DNA of 35,342 bases from positions 1-35,342 of the forward strand of contig CANGPL010000025.1 in NCBI GenBank assembly GCA_947455725.1, read 5' to 3'. The notes under the pieces were generated by a model. That model saw only the letters and a program-made list of their open reading frames with translations, was not told the DNA's origin and made no database searches. Below are positions 29,042 through 35,342 of the stretch, one piece after another (position 1 is the stretch's first letter; each line of letters opens with the position of its first letter). Made by a program: the position numbers and the translations under genes. This DNA comes from Hyphomicrobiales bacterium (lineage in GTDB: Bacteria; Pseudomonadota; Alphaproteobacteria; Rhizobiales; Beijerinckiaceae).

Positions 29042-30349
29042 TTACGCCTCACCAAAAACGCGTTTAAAAATCGTATCGACATGTTTGAAATGATATCCGA
29101 GATCGAAGAGTTCATCGATCTCGGCGGAAGACAATTTTGCCATGACTTCGCTGTCTGCGTTGAGCAGAGATTTAAACTCACCTTCGCCGCGCCAAACAGG
29201 CATCGCGTTGCGTTGTACGAGACGATAGGAGTCTTCGCGGCTCACACCTTTTTGGGTCAGCGCCAACATCACGCGTTGTGAGTGCACGAGGCCACCTAAA
29301 CGATCGAGATTTTTCTGCATGTTTTCTGGATAGACGACGAGTTTATCAATGACGTTGGTCAACCGTGCTAGAGCGAAATCAAGCGTGACGGTGGCATCTG
29401 GCCCGAACATGCGTTCAACAGAAGAATGCGAGATGTCACGCTCGTGCCAAAGGGCGACATTTTCAAGCGCTGGTGTAACGGCTGCACGGACAATGCGGGC
29501 AAGGCCAGTGAGGTTTTCAGTTAACACAGGATTGCGCTTATGCGGCATCGCGGATGAGCCTTTTTGGCCCGGCGAAAAATACTCTTCGGCCTCCAATACT
29601 TCAGAGCGTTGAAGGTGACGAATTTCTGTTGCCAGACGCTCAATGGACGATGCAATCACACCAAGTGTTGCGAAGAACATCGCATGACGATCGCGTGGGA
29701 TCACTTGGGTTGAAACAGGTTCAACGGTCAGGCCGAGTTGTTTTGCAACATGCTCTTCGACGCGTGGATCGATATTTGCGAAGGTTCCAACCGCACCCGA
29801 AATCGCACATGTGGCAATGTCTTTGCGTGCTGCCACTAAACGTTCGCGGCACCGCGTGAATTCGGCGTAAGCGGTGGCGAGTTTTAAACCAAAGGTGACA
29901 GGCTCGGCGTGGATGCCGTGCGAGCGACCAATGGTGGGTATCATTTTATGCTCGAATGCGCGGCGCTTAATGGCAGCCAAAAGATCATCGATATCTTTCA
30001 GCAGGAGATCAGCTGCACGCGACATTTGAATGGCGAGCGTGGTGTCGAGCACATCGGAAGAGGTCATGCCTTGATGCACGAAGCGGGCGTCTTCGCCGAT
30101 GAACTCCGCGAGATGGGTAAGGAAGGCGATGACATCATGTTTGACTTCGCGCTCAATCGCATCGATTTTTTCGACGTCGAATTTTGCTGCGCCGCCTTTT
30201 TCCCAGATTGTCTTAGCGGCGGATTTTGGGATGACGCCCAGCTCGGCCATAGCGTCGCAGGCATGTGCCTCGATTTCGAACCAGATCCTGAATTTGGTTT
30301 CGGGGGACCAAATCGCAACCATTTCGGGGCGGCTATAACGAGGGATCAT
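29042..30349 (-). CDS. purB: Adenylosuccinate lyase
   Basis: PurB cleaves SAICAR and adenylosuccinate in purine synthesis, releasing fumarate. The 435-residue protein has the fumarase/aspartase superfamily features: N-terminal IPRYSRPEM typical of the PurB clade, H71 in EVKHDV, TSSDVLDT (96-103), GRSHGIHAEP with H144 and H147, and the mobile signature loop SSAMPHKRNP (265-274) with the catalytic serine. The length is standard for the short bacterial PurB. GGAG lies 8-10 nt before the ATG. It is divergent from the DadA-like gene across a 261-bp gap. Confidence 0.96.
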   Translation of the reverse strand: MIPRYSRPEMVAIWSPETKFRIWFEIEAHACDAMAELGVIPKSAAKTIWEKGGAAKFDVEKIDAIEREVKHDVIAFLTHLAEFIGEDARFVHQGMTSSDVLDTTLAIQMSRAADLLLKDIDDLLAAIKRRAFEHKMIPTIGRSHGIHAEPVTFGLKLATAYAEFTRCRERLVAARKDIATCAISGAVGTFANIDPRVEEHVAKQLGLTVEPVSTQVIPRDRHAMFFATLGVIASSIERLATEIRHLQRSEVLEAEEYFSPGQKGSSAMPHKRNPVLTENLTGLARIVRAAVTPALENVALWHERDISHSSVERMFGPDATVTLDFALARLTNVIDKLVVYPENMQKNLDRLGGLVHSQRVMLALTQKGVSREDSYRLVQRNAMPVWRGEGEFKSLLNADSEVMAKLSSAEIDELFDLGYHFKHVDTIFKRVFGEA

Positions 30350-30542
30350 GGTTTAAACTCCAGTCGGTCGGTTCGAACACACGAGATTGCCTGTGGTTTT
30401 GGCGTTACCAATATGCGTGTCGAATACCATTAGCATCGGGGATATGAGTAGGGTGGATGTCCGTCTCTGGCGCGATAGCACTCTGTCGTCATCGATACAA
30501 TGCGCAGGCATGCATGATCCCCGCGAAATTCGTGCGTTTATA

Positions 30543-30581
30543 GGCATGGGCAGGGCTTGCGCCGTGCCCCGCCTTGATGCC
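30543..30581 (+). promoter_or_regulatory. Long imperfect hairpin in the leader of the DadA-like gene
   Basis: GGCAT (30543-30547) pairs with ATGCC (30577-30581); inside it, GGC-A-GGGC (30549-30556) pairs with GCCC-C-GCC (30566-30573) around a 9-nt loop. It ends about 20 nt before the AGGGG ribosome binding site. The rest of the 261-bp gap (30350-30610) holds an open frame of 72 codons without a ribosome binding site, which I do not call a gene. Function of the hairpin is unknown; it matches no riboswitch I know. Confidence 0.35.
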
Positions 30582-30610
30582 AAAAGAGCACACTATCAGG
30601 GGTAATTCAC

Positions 30611-31858
30611 ATGGCAGAACGCGAAACCGACGTCATTGTGCTGGGTGCGGGGATTGTTGGTCTCGGCGTAGCGCTGAAATTGCAGGAAAAAAATCGCGGC
30701 GTAACGCTGGTCGATCGGGTTGAGGCTGGCTCTCAAACCAGTTTTGGCAATGCCGGCATTATCGAGCGCGCGTCCTTCCTGCCTTATGCGTTTCCGCGCG
30801 ATATCGGAATCTTGTTACAATATGCGCTGAATGCGCGAACCGATGCCCATTATCACTGGAATGCTTTGTTGACTGTTGCGCCCTGGTTGGCCCGCTATTG
30901 GTGGAATTCGGCACCATCGCGTTACCAAAAGGCTATTGCGGGCGCGCGGCCACTGATCGAAAATTGCTTGTCCGAACATGAGCCGCTGATCGCAGCAGCG
31001 GGTGCCGAACACCTGATCCGCCGCACGGGGTGGCTGAAGGCCTATCGCAGCGAAGCTAAAGCCAGCGAAGCGATCCGGGATGCTGAAAAACTTCGGACGT
31101 TCGGTGTAACGGCTGAAATTTTAGACAAGGCGCAATTGGCCGATCGTGAGCCGCATCTTGCCGACGGGGTCATTGGCGCGGTTCATTATAAAGATCCGGC
31201 GAATGTCTCGGACCCGCAAGGCTTGTCGCTTGCCTATCGTGCTTTGTTTGAAAAGCGCGGTGGCGTCTATGTGCATGGTGATGCGCGGAGCCTATCAGCC
31301 GATGGGGCGGGTTGGCGGGTGAATAGCGCGGCAGGTTCGGTTCGAGCAAAGGATGTTGTACTGGCTCTCGGGCCGTGGGCGCAGGAATTTGTAAAAGCGT
31401 TCGGTTATGATCTGCCAATGGGTGTGAAGCGCGGCTACCATATGCATTATCACACGACGGGAAATGCGACCTTAAACCATACGGTTTATGACGCTGATCA
31501 TTCCTACGTTTTGGCACCAATGGCCAATGGTGTGCGGCTGACAACGGGCGCCGAATTCGCCCGTCGCGATGCGCCACCAACGCCGGTGCAATTGGAGCGG
31601 CTTGAGCCAAAGGCGAGGAAGTTTTTTCCGCTTGCCGATCGCGTTGATCCAAAGCCTTGGATGGGTTCGCGTCCGTGCACCGGAGACATGCTGCCGTTCA
31701 TCGGTGAGGCGCCGCGTCATAAAGGCATGTGGTTTGCCTTTGGTCATGCCCATCATGGGTTAACCATGTCTGCGGTTACGGGACGATTGATTGCCGAGAT
31801 GGTGACGGGTGAGACGCCGTTTACGGATCCTTCGCCTTATCGGGTTGATCGGTTTTAA
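30611..31858 (+). CDS. dadA: FAD-dependent D-amino-acid dehydrogenase-like oxidoreductase (DadA family)
   Basis: DadA-type enzymes oxidise D-amino acids to keto acids and pass electrons to the respiratory chain. The 415-residue protein opens with the FAD dinucleotide motif VIVLGAGIVGLGVAL (GxGxxG at 12-17) followed by an acidic strand end (TLVDR), then NAGIIERA, and the second half has DVVLALGPWAQEFVKAFGYD and the C-terminal PCTGDMLPFIGEAP and FAFGHAHHGLTMS motifs usual in this DAO family. AGGGG precedes the ATG. The gene symbol is by family likeness; other amine oxidases of the same fold (for example sarcosine or hydroxyproline oxidases) remain possible. Confidence 0.8.
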   Translation: MAERETDVIVLGAGIVGLGVALKLQEKNRGVTLVDRVEAGSQTSFGNAGIIERASFLPYAFPRDIGILLQYALNARTDAHYHWNALLTVAPWLARYWWNSAPSRYQKAIAGARPLIENCLSEHEPLIAAAGAEHLIRRTGWLKAYRSEAKASEAIRDAEKLRTFGVTAEILDKAQLADREPHLADGVIGAVHYKDPANVSDPQGLSLAYRALFEKRGGVYVHGDARSLSADGAGWRVNSAAGSVRAKDVVLALGPWAQEFVKAFGYDLPMGVKRGYHMHYHTTGNATLNHTVYDADHSYVLAPMANGVRLTTGAEFARRDAPPTPVQLERLEPKARKFFPLADRVDPKPWMGSRPCTGDMLPFIGEAPRHKGMWFAFGHAHHGLTMSAVTGRLIAEMVTGETPFTDPSPYRVDRF

Positions 31859-32217
31859 GACGACCGCTCTAGCGTTTTTTCGCGCTTTTGCGTCGTCGCG
31901 TTTTCAAGTGTGGTCGCGATCCATTTATTGAGGCTTAGCCCTTGAAGGCGCGCGGCATTGGCTACGGCGCGATGTAAAGGCGGATCGATGCGGACGATGA
32001 ATTGGCCGGAATACGGCTTTTCCGGCTCCTCGCCGCGTTCTTTGCAGAAGGCAAAATAATCTGCAAGGGAATCGGCAAAGGCCGTCTTTAATTCATCAAC
32101 AGACCGCCCTTGAAACGTGATGACATCTCGCAAATTGATGATTTCACCGTGAAACAATTCTGTTTCCTCGTCAAAATCAATTCTCGCTTCGTATCCGTCC
32201 AAGATCATGCGGTTCAT
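31855..32217 (-). CDS. hicB: HicB-family antitoxin
   Basis: HicB neutralises HicA and represses the hicAB operon. The 120-residue product has the HicB N-terminal fold, a degraded RNase H-like domain (YEARIDFDEETELFHGEIINLRDVITFQG, here split: YEARIDFDEE and FHGEIINLRDVITF), then SVDELKTAFADSLADYF. A C-terminal ribbon-helix-helix DNA-binding segment (FIVRIDPPLHRAVANAAR through SLNKWIATTLENA, about 73-107) follows. The start overlaps the hicA stop by 4 bp. The 3' end overlaps the convergent DadA-like gene by 4 bp. The order toxin then antitoxin is usual for hicAB. Confidence 0.9.
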   Translation of the reverse strand: MNRMILDGYEARIDFDEETELFHGEIINLRDVITFQGRSVDELKTAFADSLADYFAFCKERGEEPEKPYSGQFIVRIDPPLHRAVANAARLQGLSLNKWIATTLENATTQKREKTLERSS

Positions 32218-32483
32218 GGTGAAATTCTCGCCTCCGTTAAGAAGCGGCGCATTGATCGAACTGCGCCTTTATCGGTCTCTTTTTGCGGGTGGGGCCTATG
32301 AAACACAGCACGCACCCTATTCAATGCAATTCTTACCCGTGAACCGCTGCCTTCCGAAATTTCTCCGCCCAAGGCCGATAACAATCCTTCGATGTCTTTC
32401 CATAAGATAGAGCCGCGAACGGGATCATCGAAGATATTCTGCAGCGTTCGACGATGTTTCGAAGATAGAGTATCTGATATCAT
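32214..32483 (-). CDS. hicA: HicA-family mRNA interferase toxin
   Basis: HicA cuts mRNA and halts growth when free of HicB. The 89-residue protein has the short dsRNA-binding-like fold of HicA: SSKHRRTLQNIFDDPV, ILWKDIEGLLSALGGEI, the GSGSRVRIAL strand, AVFHRPHP, and ETDKGAVRSMRRFL. In many HicA toxins the strand reads GSH with a catalytic histidine; here it reads GSR (R49), as in the branch of the family carrying HRPHP...ETDKGAVRS. Whether this form is an active nuclease is not settled by sequence. It lies 44 bp downstream of the peptidase gene and has palindromic elements upstream. Confidence 0.88.
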   Translation of the reverse strand: MISDTLSSKHRRTLQNIFDDPVRGSILWKDIEGLLSALGGEISEGSGSRVRIALNRVRAVFHRPHPQKETDKGAVRSMRRFLTEARISP

Positions 32484-32515
32484 GATCTAGTATCACACGC
32501 AATATAGATCAGATA
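32471..32515 (-). promoter_or_regulatory. Candidate HicB operator around the hicA start
   Basis: TATCTGAT (32471-32478) and ATCAGATA (32508-32515) form an 8-bp inverted repeat with 29 bp between, flanked by further GATATC and GATC palindromes. It overlaps the hicA start codon and the likely promoter (TGTGATACT as an extended -10 candidate). Ribbon-helix-helix proteins such as HicB commonly bind repeats of this kind to repress their own operon. Confidence 0.45.
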
Positions 32516-32527
32516 TCGTGGCATGGA

Positions 32528-33520
32528 TTAGCGGTAAGCGTACCTGTCTTTCCATGCAGCTTGCGCTTCGCTAAATGGCAAAGCCTCAGCTTCATACACA
32601 CCTCGCGCGATGGCGCGGGCGAGTGTGTCAGCGGCGGCGATGCAGAGTTCTGTCAGGTCGATGACGCCGTTTGCGAGGGGTCTTTTTCCGGTTGAGGCTG
32701 CGAATACGACGTCGCCATCCATGGGGGTATGCGCGGGTCGTATCGCGCGCGCCATGCCATCATGGGCTGAAAGCGCCAAGCGCTTGCACTCGGTCTTGGT
32801 GAGGGCGGCATCGGTGGCGATTAAGGCGATGACGGTGTTCTCGCTTGGTCCGCCTTTGAGGCGCGGCTTTAGAGCATCGGCGGGGAATGGGTGCGGGAGC
32901 CCTAAGCCACCAAATTCTCCGTTTTGTTCGAAGGGTGCCGCCCAGAAATGAGGGCCGTCGCCAATTGTCGCGGTGCCGACCGCATTGACGGCAACAATGG
33001 CGCCGACCTTGTAGCCGGATGGGGTTATAATGCTGGCCGATCCCAACCCGCCTTTGAGGTTTGCGGTTGTGGCACCGAAGCCAGCGCCGCTGGTGCCAAG
33101 GCGGAAATCGGATGATGCGTTCATCACTGCTTGATAGCCAAGCTCCGGATAAGGCGAGTGCTTTCCCCATTCTTTGTCGCCGCCGTTGAGGAGATCAAAC
33201 AAAATGGCTTGCGGGACGATGGGGACGCGTACGGAACGGACTTGGAATCCGCGGCCTTTTTCCCGTAACGCAGCCATAGCGCCACCGGCGGCATCAAGGC
33301 CAAAGGCCGAGCCGCCGGAAAGAAGAATGGCATCGACCGCGCCAACCGTCATTTCCGGCTCGAGCATCGCGGTGTCGCGCACGCCGGGTGCGCCGCCGAG
33401 AATGGCAATGGAGGCAACCGCAGGCTCGTCAAACACGATGGCGGTTACGCCCGTTGCAACGCGACTATCGTCGCTGTTGCCGACTTTGAGGCCGGGAATG
33501 TCTGTAATCAGATTTTTCAT
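32528..33520 (-). CDS. P1/S58 family peptidase (DmpA-like aminopeptidase)
   Basis: The 330-residue protein belongs by motif to the DmpA/BapA/NylC group of self-processing N-terminal nucleophile hydrolases, some of which act on D-amino-acid or beta-amino-acid peptides. Visible features: ITDIPGLKVGN at the start, ILGGAPGVRDTAML, DAILLSGGSAFGLDAAGG, then GTSGAGFGATTANLKGGLGSAS, here given in two parts: GTSGAGFGATT and LKGGLGSAS, and VGAIVAVNAVG, near which the family is cut into two chains. I cannot fix the nucleophile residue with confidence. An upstream extension of 12 residues is open, but the ATG at 33520 starts exactly at the conserved region. It is divergent from ccdA. Confidence 0.86.
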   Translation of the reverse strand: MKNLITDIPGLKVGNSDDSRVATGVTAIVFDEPAVASIAILGGAPGVRDTAMLEPEMTVGAVDAILLSGGSAFGLDAAGGAMAALREKGRGFQVRSVRVPIVPQAILFDLLNGGDKEWGKHSPYPELGYQAVMNASSDFRLGTSGAGFGATTANLKGGLGSASIITPSGYKVGAIVAVNAVGTATIGDGPHFWAAPFEQNGEFGGLGLPHPFPADALKPRLKGGPSENTVIALIATDAALTKTECKRLALSAHDGMARAIRPAHTPMDGDVVFAASTGKRPLANGVIDLTELCIAAADTLARAIARGVYEAEALPFSEAQAAWKDRYAYR

Positions 33521-33598
33521 GGACCGGAGAGTGGTGGATTTGGACGGGCAGGGCAAGTGCCCATTGCCGAAATTGGGAATTCGCCCTATCCCAACAAC

Positions 33599-34327
33599 AT
33601 GACAGACATTACCTATCCCGTTGCGGCCTTTGCTGGCCTTGTTTCCTTTTTAAGCCCCTGCGTTTTGCCGCTGGTGCCGCCTTATCTCAGCTATATTGCC
33701 GGTACCGCGATTGAGGATTTCGCGGAAGGCGGCGAACGCCGCGTTAAACGCGATTTGCCGCTGGCGGCCTTCCTGTTTGTTTTGGGCTTTTCGACGGTGT
33801 TCGTGACGCTTGGTGCCACGGCTTCGTTTTTGGGTCAGGCGGTACGCGCCTATTTGGATTGGCTGTCACTGTTAGCGGGCGTCGCCATCATCGCGATGGG
33901 GCTGCATTTTATTGGGCTATATCGGATTGGGCTCTTGTTTCGTGAAAAGCGGGTGCAGGTTGAAAAGCCACCCGGTGCCTTGGGGGCCTATATTATGGGG
34001 CTGGCCTTTGCCTTTGGCTGGACGCCGTGTATCGGACCGGTTTTAGCCGCCATTTTAGCGGTTGCGGGATCGGAAGACAGTGTGGGCCGCGGCGCATCGT
34101 TGCTCTTCGTTTATTCGCTAGGCCTTGGCATTCCATTTATTATCGCTGCCTTTGCCATGGAGCGCTTCACTGGCTTTTTGAAGCGGTTCCGCAAGCATAT
34201 CGGTATCATCGAAAAGGTGATGGGCGTGCTGCTTGTTTTAACGGGCGTGGCGTTTCTGACGGGCTCGATGAGCGTTTTATCGTTTTGGATTATAGAAACC
34301 TTCCCCGCCCTTGGAAAACTTGGGTGA
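33599..34327 (+). CDS. ccdA: Cytochrome c biogenesis protein CcdA (DsbD-like membrane reductase)
   Basis: CcdA carries reducing power from cytoplasmic thioredoxin across the membrane for cytochrome c maturation or other thiol reduction. The 242-residue product from the ATG at 33599 has about six membrane helices and the two conserved cysteines of the family, C21 in FLSPCVLPLVPPYLSYIAG and C144 in GWTPCIGPVLA. An in-frame ATG at 33557 would add 14 residues not usual for the family. A 20-residue more polar loop (FREKRVQVEKPP) separates the two halves. It is followed by REP-like hairpins and no clear intrinsic terminator. Confidence 0.92.
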   Translation: MTDITYPVAAFAGLVSFLSPCVLPLVPPYLSYIAGTAIEDFAEGGERRVKRDLPLAAFLFVLGFSTVFVTLGATASFLGQAVRAYLDWLSLLAGVAIIAMGLHFIGLYRIGLLFREKRVQVEKPPGALGAYIMGLAFAFGWTPCIGPVLAAILAVAGSEDSVGRGASLLFVYSLGLGIPFIIAAFAMERFTGFLKRFRKHIGIIEKVMGVLLVLTGVAFLTGSMSVLSFWIIETFPALGKLG

Positions 34328-34341
34328 GGTTTATTGTGGAT

Positions 34342-34487
34342 GCTTCTCCCTTAGGGAGAAGCTGTCGGCAAAGCCGACTGATGAGGGTCTGACAGGCGTT
34401 ATTGAATCGGTTCCCGTTAAGATCATCCGGTAAATATTAGAACCTCATCCGATCGCTCCGCGATCACCTTCTCCTTCAAGGAGAAAG
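34342..34487. repeat. Inverted pair of REP-like hairpin modules
   Basis: The left unit has GCTTCTCCC/GGGAGAAGC (34342-34362, 9-bp stem), GTCGGC/GCCGAC (34364-34378) and then GATGAGG. The right unit runs the other way: CCTCATCC (34443-34450), GATCGC/GCGATC (34451-34465), and TTCTCCTT/AAGGAGAA (around 34470-34486). The two units mirror each other around a unique centre of about 55 bp. This layout, with TTCTCC...GGAGAA next to a GATGAGG box, resembles repeated intergenic elements of Alphaproteobacteria. No other copy is in this window. The rest of the 282-bp gap (34328-34609) holds no gene. Confidence 0.7.
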
Positions 34488-34550
34488 AAGGAAGTTAAGC
34501 CCGATTTTGAGATAAAATATGCACTTGCTTTCGGGCGGCTATCGAACAAG

Positions 34551-34581
34551 AAAAAGCCCACGACCTTTGACGGTCGCGGGC
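34551..34581 (-). terminator. Strong intrinsic terminator of the substrate-binding protein gene
   Basis: GCCCACGACC (34556-34565) and GGTCGCGGGC (34572-34581) form a 10-bp stem with one wobble or mismatch and a 6-nt loop. On the - strand the stem is followed at once by TTTTTCTT. It lies about 28 bp after the stop of the gene at 34610, a textbook Rho-independent terminator. Confidence 0.88.
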
Positions 34582-34609
34582 TTCTTTATATCAGCCGAAT
34601 GGCTCGATC

Positions 34610-35342
34610 TTACTTGATCGAGTCGTCCTGGGCGTATTTACCGCCCTTGAAGCTGTGCCATGCATATTTAGGCTCCAGAACGTCGCCCTTTGCATCGAAT
34701 GCGATCTTGCCAACTGGCGAGTCGATCGCGACCTTAGCCAAGGCAGGAACAACCTTCTTGGAGTCGATCGAACCAGCTGCCGTTGCTGCTGCAGCCCATG
34801 CCTTCACAGCCGTGTAAGCATAGAGGGTGTAGGTAGCAACTGGCGTGCCCTTGGCTGCGAACTTATCGCAGATGGCCTTGTTGGCTGGGTTCAAGCAGTG
34901 ATCTGGTGGGTTCGTGAAGATAGCGCCGTCCGAAGCTGGACCTGCGATCTGCGCGAATTCATTGTCACCGAGCGCGTCACCCGAGATGAACTGAGCCTTC
35001 ATGCCCTGTTCGGCCATCTGCTTTACGAGCAAGCCGGACTCAGGATGGTAGCCAGAGTAGTAAAGCACGTCGACCTTAAGCGACTTCAGCTTCGACACCA
35101 TCGCGGTGTAGTCCTTTTCGCCGGGCGTGATCGCGTCGACGAGAACTGGCTTCACGCCATTGGCTTCGAGAGCCTTGTTGGTTTCAAGCGCAAGACCAGC
35201 AGCGTAGGCCGACTTGTCGTCGAGAACGGCAATGTTCTTGCCCTTGTAGTTCTTGGCAATGAAAGCGCCGGCGATTTTGCCCTGCACGTCGTCACGGCCG
35301 ATAACGCGGAAGATCGAAGGACCAGCGCGTTCGTCGGTCAGC
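34610..35342 (-). CDS. Liv-type (branched-chain amino acid or related) ABC transporter periplasmic binding protein, C-terminal part
   Basis: The reading frame is open to the window edge, so the 5' end and signal peptide lie outside; 243 codons of the 3' part are seen. The sequence fits the LivJ/LivK class of type I periplasmic binding proteins: SIFRVIGRDDVQG, GAFIAKNYKGKNIAVLDDKSAYA, VDAITPGEKDYTAMVSKLKS, VDVLYYSGYHPESGLLVKQM and a C-terminal GKIAFDAKGDV. It would capture branched-chain amino acids or similar small ligands for import. Codon use is strongly biased (AAG, GGC, ATC, TTC), unlike most of the window, as expected of an abundant protein. Ligand is not certain. Confidence 0.9.
   Translation of the reverse strand, partial: LTDERAGPSIFRVIGRDDVQGKIAGAFIAKNYKGKNIAVLDDKSAYAAGLALETNKALEANGVKPVLVDAITPGEKDYTAMVSKLKSLKVDVLYYSGYHPESGLLVKQMAEQGMKAQFISGDALGDNEFAQIAGPASDGAIFTNPPDHCLNPANKAICDKFAAKGTPVATYTLYAYTAVKAWAAAATAAGSIDSKKVVPALAKVAIDSPVGKIAFDAKGDVLEPKYAWHSFKGGKYAQDDSIK

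Noticed and set aside
30387-30605. 72-codon + strand frame before the DadA-like gene
   Set aside because: No ribosome binding site, no recognisable features, and it spans the leader hairpin; more likely non-coding leader and promoter sequence.

Overview
The window looks like a chromosomal segment of an alphaproteobacterium, most likely of the Hyphomicrobiales or a near relative. The evidence is the gene order murD-ftsW-murG-murC-murB-ddl-ftsQ-ftsA-ftsZ-lpxC-bamD-recN-ligA, which is the alphaproteobacterial form of the division and cell wall (dcw) cluster, and an FtsZ with a long Pro/Ala/Gln linker ending in a tail of the IPAFLRRQ type. The assignment rests on gene order and protein motifs only; no database was searched.

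Layout. Positions 1-16029 hold the dcw cluster and its usual alphaproteobacterial extension, all on the + strand, with many 4-bp stop/start overlaps. It makes and flips lipid II precursors (MurD, G, C, B, Ddl), builds the divisome (FtsW, Q, A, Z), starts lipid A synthesis (LpxC), inserts outer membrane proteins (BamD) and repairs or seals DNA (RecN, LigA). Positions 16029-16728 hold a small toxin-antitoxin-like pair arranged tail to tail. Positions 16762-22328 hold prmA-pepP and an emrAB-type drug efflux pair on the - strand, followed by a + strand M19 dipeptidase (22567-23754).

Positions 23739-28160 are the most unusual part. This is a compact - strand operon encoding a 97-residue peptide with a run of 12 glycines, an AT-rich orphan protein of 122 residues, an ABC exporter without an N-terminal peptidase or peptidase-like domain, an HlyD-type adaptor, and a protein of the HlyC family (RTX-toxin lysine acyltransferases) in which the catalytic histidine position is a tyrosine. 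It resembles a miniaturised haemolysin (Hly) type I secretion operon whose large RTX toxin has been replaced by a tiny poly-glycine peptide. Its own promoter region carries a G9 tract between plausible -35 and -10 boxes, and a perfect hairpin separates the peptide gene from the export genes. I infer an exported, possibly modified peptide (bacteriocin-like or signalling). I do not recognise the peptide family.

Positions 28208-35342 return to ordinary metabolism: an SDR oxidoreductase, purB, a DadA-like D-amino-acid dehydrogenase, a hicAB toxin-antitoxin pair, a P1/DmpA family peptidase, ccdA, an inverted pair of REP-like hairpin modules, and the 3' part of a Liv-type substrate-binding protein gene with a strong terminator. 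I saw no tRNA, rRNA, CRISPR array, transposase or integrase.
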